Origin: Owenia fusiformis
Taxonomy: Eukaryota > Annelida > Polychaeta > Sabellida > Oweniidae
Length of the DNA: 64,000 bases
Reading direction: 5' to 3'
Assembly (NCBI GenBank): GCA_903813345.2
Contig: CAIIXF020000006.1
Span: 16,868,348-16,932,347 of the forward strand
Positions within the stretch are counted from its first letter, which is position 1. Each line of letters begins with the position of its first letter. The position numbers and the translations under genes were made by a program. Shown piece after piece: positions 61,341 to 64,000 of the stretch. The notes under the pieces are model-generated. The model had not been told where the DNA came from. It ran no database searches and saw only the letters and a list, made by a program, of their open reading frames with translations.

Positions 61341-61773
61341 TATGTATAAACTATGATCATTGATTTATCTGAAGAATATATTGTTGTTAAACAATTGCAC
61401 TATATCTGTTATTGTAAAACATTTCTCCAACTCATGCAATGTGATTAATTAATGATTATTATATTGTAACTACAACAATACATGTATTTTTACACTTCAG
61501 ACCTCATTTGCATACAAAATAACTTAATCTATTTCTAAGAGTAGTACTCCATCATTATAAAGAACCTTTTCTCCATGGTAATCTCTAAAAATAACTAAAA
61601 CTTTTTTTTTCATAAGTAAAAGATAACAGAAATACATGTATAATGCAAAATGGAGTTAAACAGCTTAGAATTCCATTTTAGATAAATAATATTGGTTTTG
61701 AAAGCAACTGTCAAATTGAACAAATGGAAAATAGAACCGTGAGTGTTTTTCTTGATAGTAGTCCCTTATAATA

Positions 61774-62361
61774 CCACGTGACATAAAAAATGACACCCAC
61801 CCTCATAATGTTTCATAACTTTTTTGTCTGAAAAAATCTGACTTGTTCTTTTTCGCATATTAAGACTACAATTCATTTTGCAAGTCCACAAGAAGTTTCA
61901 GATGACTAGCTCACCTAGATGCAAATTGATGAGCGTTTGATGGTACAACTGGATCTTACACAAAAAATGACACCTCCCCTCTGTAACATAATTTTGGAAA
62001 TAAGTTATAATGATTTTATCAATGGCAACTATATTATTTTGTGTTTAATTGAATAGACTTCATTTCCCTGAAAGTACAAGCCAAAATCATTCGTATTTAC
62101 AAAGTTATGTTACAAAAGCTGGGTGGCATTTTTGTGTAGAATCCATTTGTGTCTGCAAAGGAATGGACATTTACAACATTTAGGCCTAGAGCAAATGTTG
62201 TAAAGCTAATAAAATTTGACCCACTTGGGCTACACATCTGAAATTTCTCAAGGTGCTTTTGCATTATGTCTACTTTAATATGCCAAAGGACAAGTCTATA
62301 TGTTAATAGACAAACAAGTTATGCAACGTAAGGTGGGTGTCATTTCTTTTGTGTCACCCTG
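61774..62361. mobile_element. MITE-like element with about 30-bp inverted ends
   Basis: The left end CACGTGACATAAAAAATGACACCCACC pairs with the right end, whose reverse complement is CAGGGTGACACAAAAGAAATGACACCCACC. Internal copies of 'aaaaaatgacacc' (about 61964) and 'ggtggcatttttgtgta' (about 62122) show nested repetition. No coding capacity. Confidence 0.75.
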
Positions 62362-62705
62362 TACAATTCTCAAACTGTATACATCATTTTTCATCATAAT
62401 CAGGATAGGCCCCATGTGCATCTAACCACGAAACTATCTCATATTACCCTCAATCCATCATGCATGTTCTCATACTACAAATGTGTAGCCTAAAATTATT
62501 AATTAATAAAAAGGCTTCAGACTAGAAAATAATCACATGCTTCATTAGGAATAAGATGTGTAGAAGATATTGCCTCTGGGGTCTGGTTATCATATTGATA
62601 ATTACAGTGAAAATGAGATATGGTTAGGATTCAGAACAAAATCTATTTTATTCCATAATAACATGTTTTCCCTGGGAAAATAACAGGGAATAAAAGTGTT
62701 ATTTG

Positions 62706-62815
62706 AAAAATCCCGTATCAGATCCCGTATCAGCCAAAATCCCGTATCAGATCCCGTATTGGATCCCGTATCAGCAAAAATCCCGTATCAGATCCCGTAT
62801 CAGAAATATTCCCGG
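62706..62815. repeat. Short tandem array of ATCCCGTATCAG
   Basis: Seven or more copies of the 12-bp word ATCCCGTATCAG or one-base variants, some separated by 'ccaaa' or 'caaaa', ending 'attcccggtaa'. Confidence 0.9.
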
Positions 62816-63059
62816 TAATTTCTCTTGAGTTTTACGCTTTTCGTCTAGCACATCTCTACAGGAAGTAAAAATATCGTTTGGAAAATTGAAATTATTATCA
62901 TCTAGTTTACGTCTATTACTGTGACAAAGGTCTATTACTGTGACAAATATGTCTAGGTATGCAACAGAGGATGTTGATGACTTCATTAAAATTGAAAAAA
63001 AATATTATGAAATAAATAGGTTATTGATGGTCGTGATGGACTATGGATTTATTCCTTGA

Positions 63060-63158
63060 GAAAATATGATATTGGCCTCAGAAAATATCATATTCATTGA
63101 CACTCGGGCTATCACCCTCGGTCAATATGATATTTTCCTTGGCCAATATCATATTTTC
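63060..63158. repeat. Nested long hairpin
   Basis: Outer arms 63060-63077 and 63141-63158 are exact reverse complements (GAAAATATGATATTGGCC). Inner arms (63081-63101 and 63121-63137) pair again, around a loop 'actcgggctatcaccctcg'. Likely a foldback element related in style to 30424-30526. Confidence 0.85.
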
Positions 63159-64000
63159 CCTCGGAATAAAATCCATATTCCATCCCTCCCATTAAATAAC
63201 CTCTATATATTGAGTTATATTTCTAGTATCCACTTAAAACAAATCTGAGTGTATTTTTATGGTAAAAATATTTACAAATTGAACTTGAATAACAAGGCAT
63301 TAACATGCAAAATGTCACCACCTGCCATTTGTTACAGGTGTCAAACGCCACCAATAAAAAAGTTGGAGTTTATAATGTCACCATTTAAATTACTCTTGAT
63401 TCTCAAATACTGCCCAGGGTACTATACAGCATATACATGACAAGAATATTGTTCCTCAAATATTACCCTTTGTTCTCTTTGATTGCATGTACAACCTGAT
63501 TGAATGTTGAGATTCGCCTAAAAATAGACAGGCCCATCCTTCAAGATAGGGTTTCATTGCTATAGCAGCTATGAAAAGAATTGAAATACCCTTGGATCAA
63601 GGATGAGATACATCTACATCTACATCTGACATGTCTTACACTCATCATATTGAGAGATAAAGAGATGAACTATTTTTAATGAATCATTACTGCTAATCAC
63701 TGTAATCAGACATGACACTGTAATACATCGATCCATTATTTAACAATACTGTACACAGATTCAAGATATAGGTGATGATTAGAAATCAATAACATATGCT
63801 GAAAACACATTTTGTAAACTTGAGACGAATGGAATAATTTGAGAGAATACATGAAGTTAATTAGAACACAGTGATCTCCCCATAGTTTCTCAAAATCCTA
63901 ATTTTCTCCCCTGGGTTTCCATTTCAAAATCCTAATTTGATCTGTTTTAGTCAAAATATATATACATGTAGTTTCACTGGCAATTTTTCTGTTGGCTATT
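63159..64000. other. Right flank, nothing recognised
   Basis: AT-rich, no gene. Words such as 'attaacatgcaaaatgtcaccacctgccatttgtta' (63299) resemble a segment of TBC1D9 intron near 17355 ('attaacatgcaaaatatcactacttgccatttgtta'), pointing to another dispersed repeat. Confidence 0.45.

Overview
The window is eukaryotic nuclear DNA, most likely from a marine invertebrate bilaterian. The reasons are AT-rich sequence, spliced genes with GT/AG introns, a TBC1D9 orthologue, a Toll-like-receptor relic, fibrinogen-domain lectin-like genes, a BEN-domain gene, and many old DNA transposons. I cannot place it to phylum from the sequence alone.

Left part (1-16.2 kb). A four-exon CACTA/EnSpm-type transposase gene (minus, 787-4801) is followed by a 1.3 kb TIR element carrying an internal minisatellite (4969-6279), a four-exon BEN-domain gene (plus, 8627-11152) and a roughly 300-bp-period satellite (11.29-13.43 kb). 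Next is a Toll-like receptor pseudogene (13463-16205). It is cut inside its TIR domain by a 5'-truncated LINE that continues the reading frame, so one open frame joins TLR and reverse transcriptase.

Middle part (16.2-44.9 kb). One large minus-strand gene, TBC1D9-like, dominates. Twenty coding exons (669 codons, start codon included) can be placed with consistent phase. Its 3' exons, which would hold the end of the TBC domain and the EF-hand region, are not found and presumably lie left of position 1. Plus-strand genes sit inside its introns: an intronless gene for an undescribed SAM-like/repeat/8-TM protein (23402-25705) in intron 12, and two paralogous fibrinogen-domain genes (31113-32470 and 34207-38965) in intron 5. 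The same introns carry a mariner relic with a foldback element inside it, a 980-bp hAT-like element and several small inverted-repeat elements.

Right part (44.9-64 kb). TBC1D9 and a glutaredoxin-2 gene (plus, 45875-46854) are divergent, with about 1 kb between start codons. An 11 kb stretch without a recognisable gene follows; it contains dispersed repeats, one of them an inverted copy of a repeat in the BEN gene. Then comes a two-exon FAM124-family gene (58337-60832) and a repeat-rich tail.

The host genes do not form a pathway. TBC1D9 is a Rab GAP, GLRX2 a thiol redox enzyme, BEN a chromatin protein, the fibrinogen-domain genes and TLR are immune-type recognition molecules, and FAM124 and the 8-TM protein are of unknown function. 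The points of most interest are the 8-TM protein with its internal duplication, the TLR/LINE chimera, and the fibrinogen-domain pair whose divergence is concentrated at the ligand-binding end.
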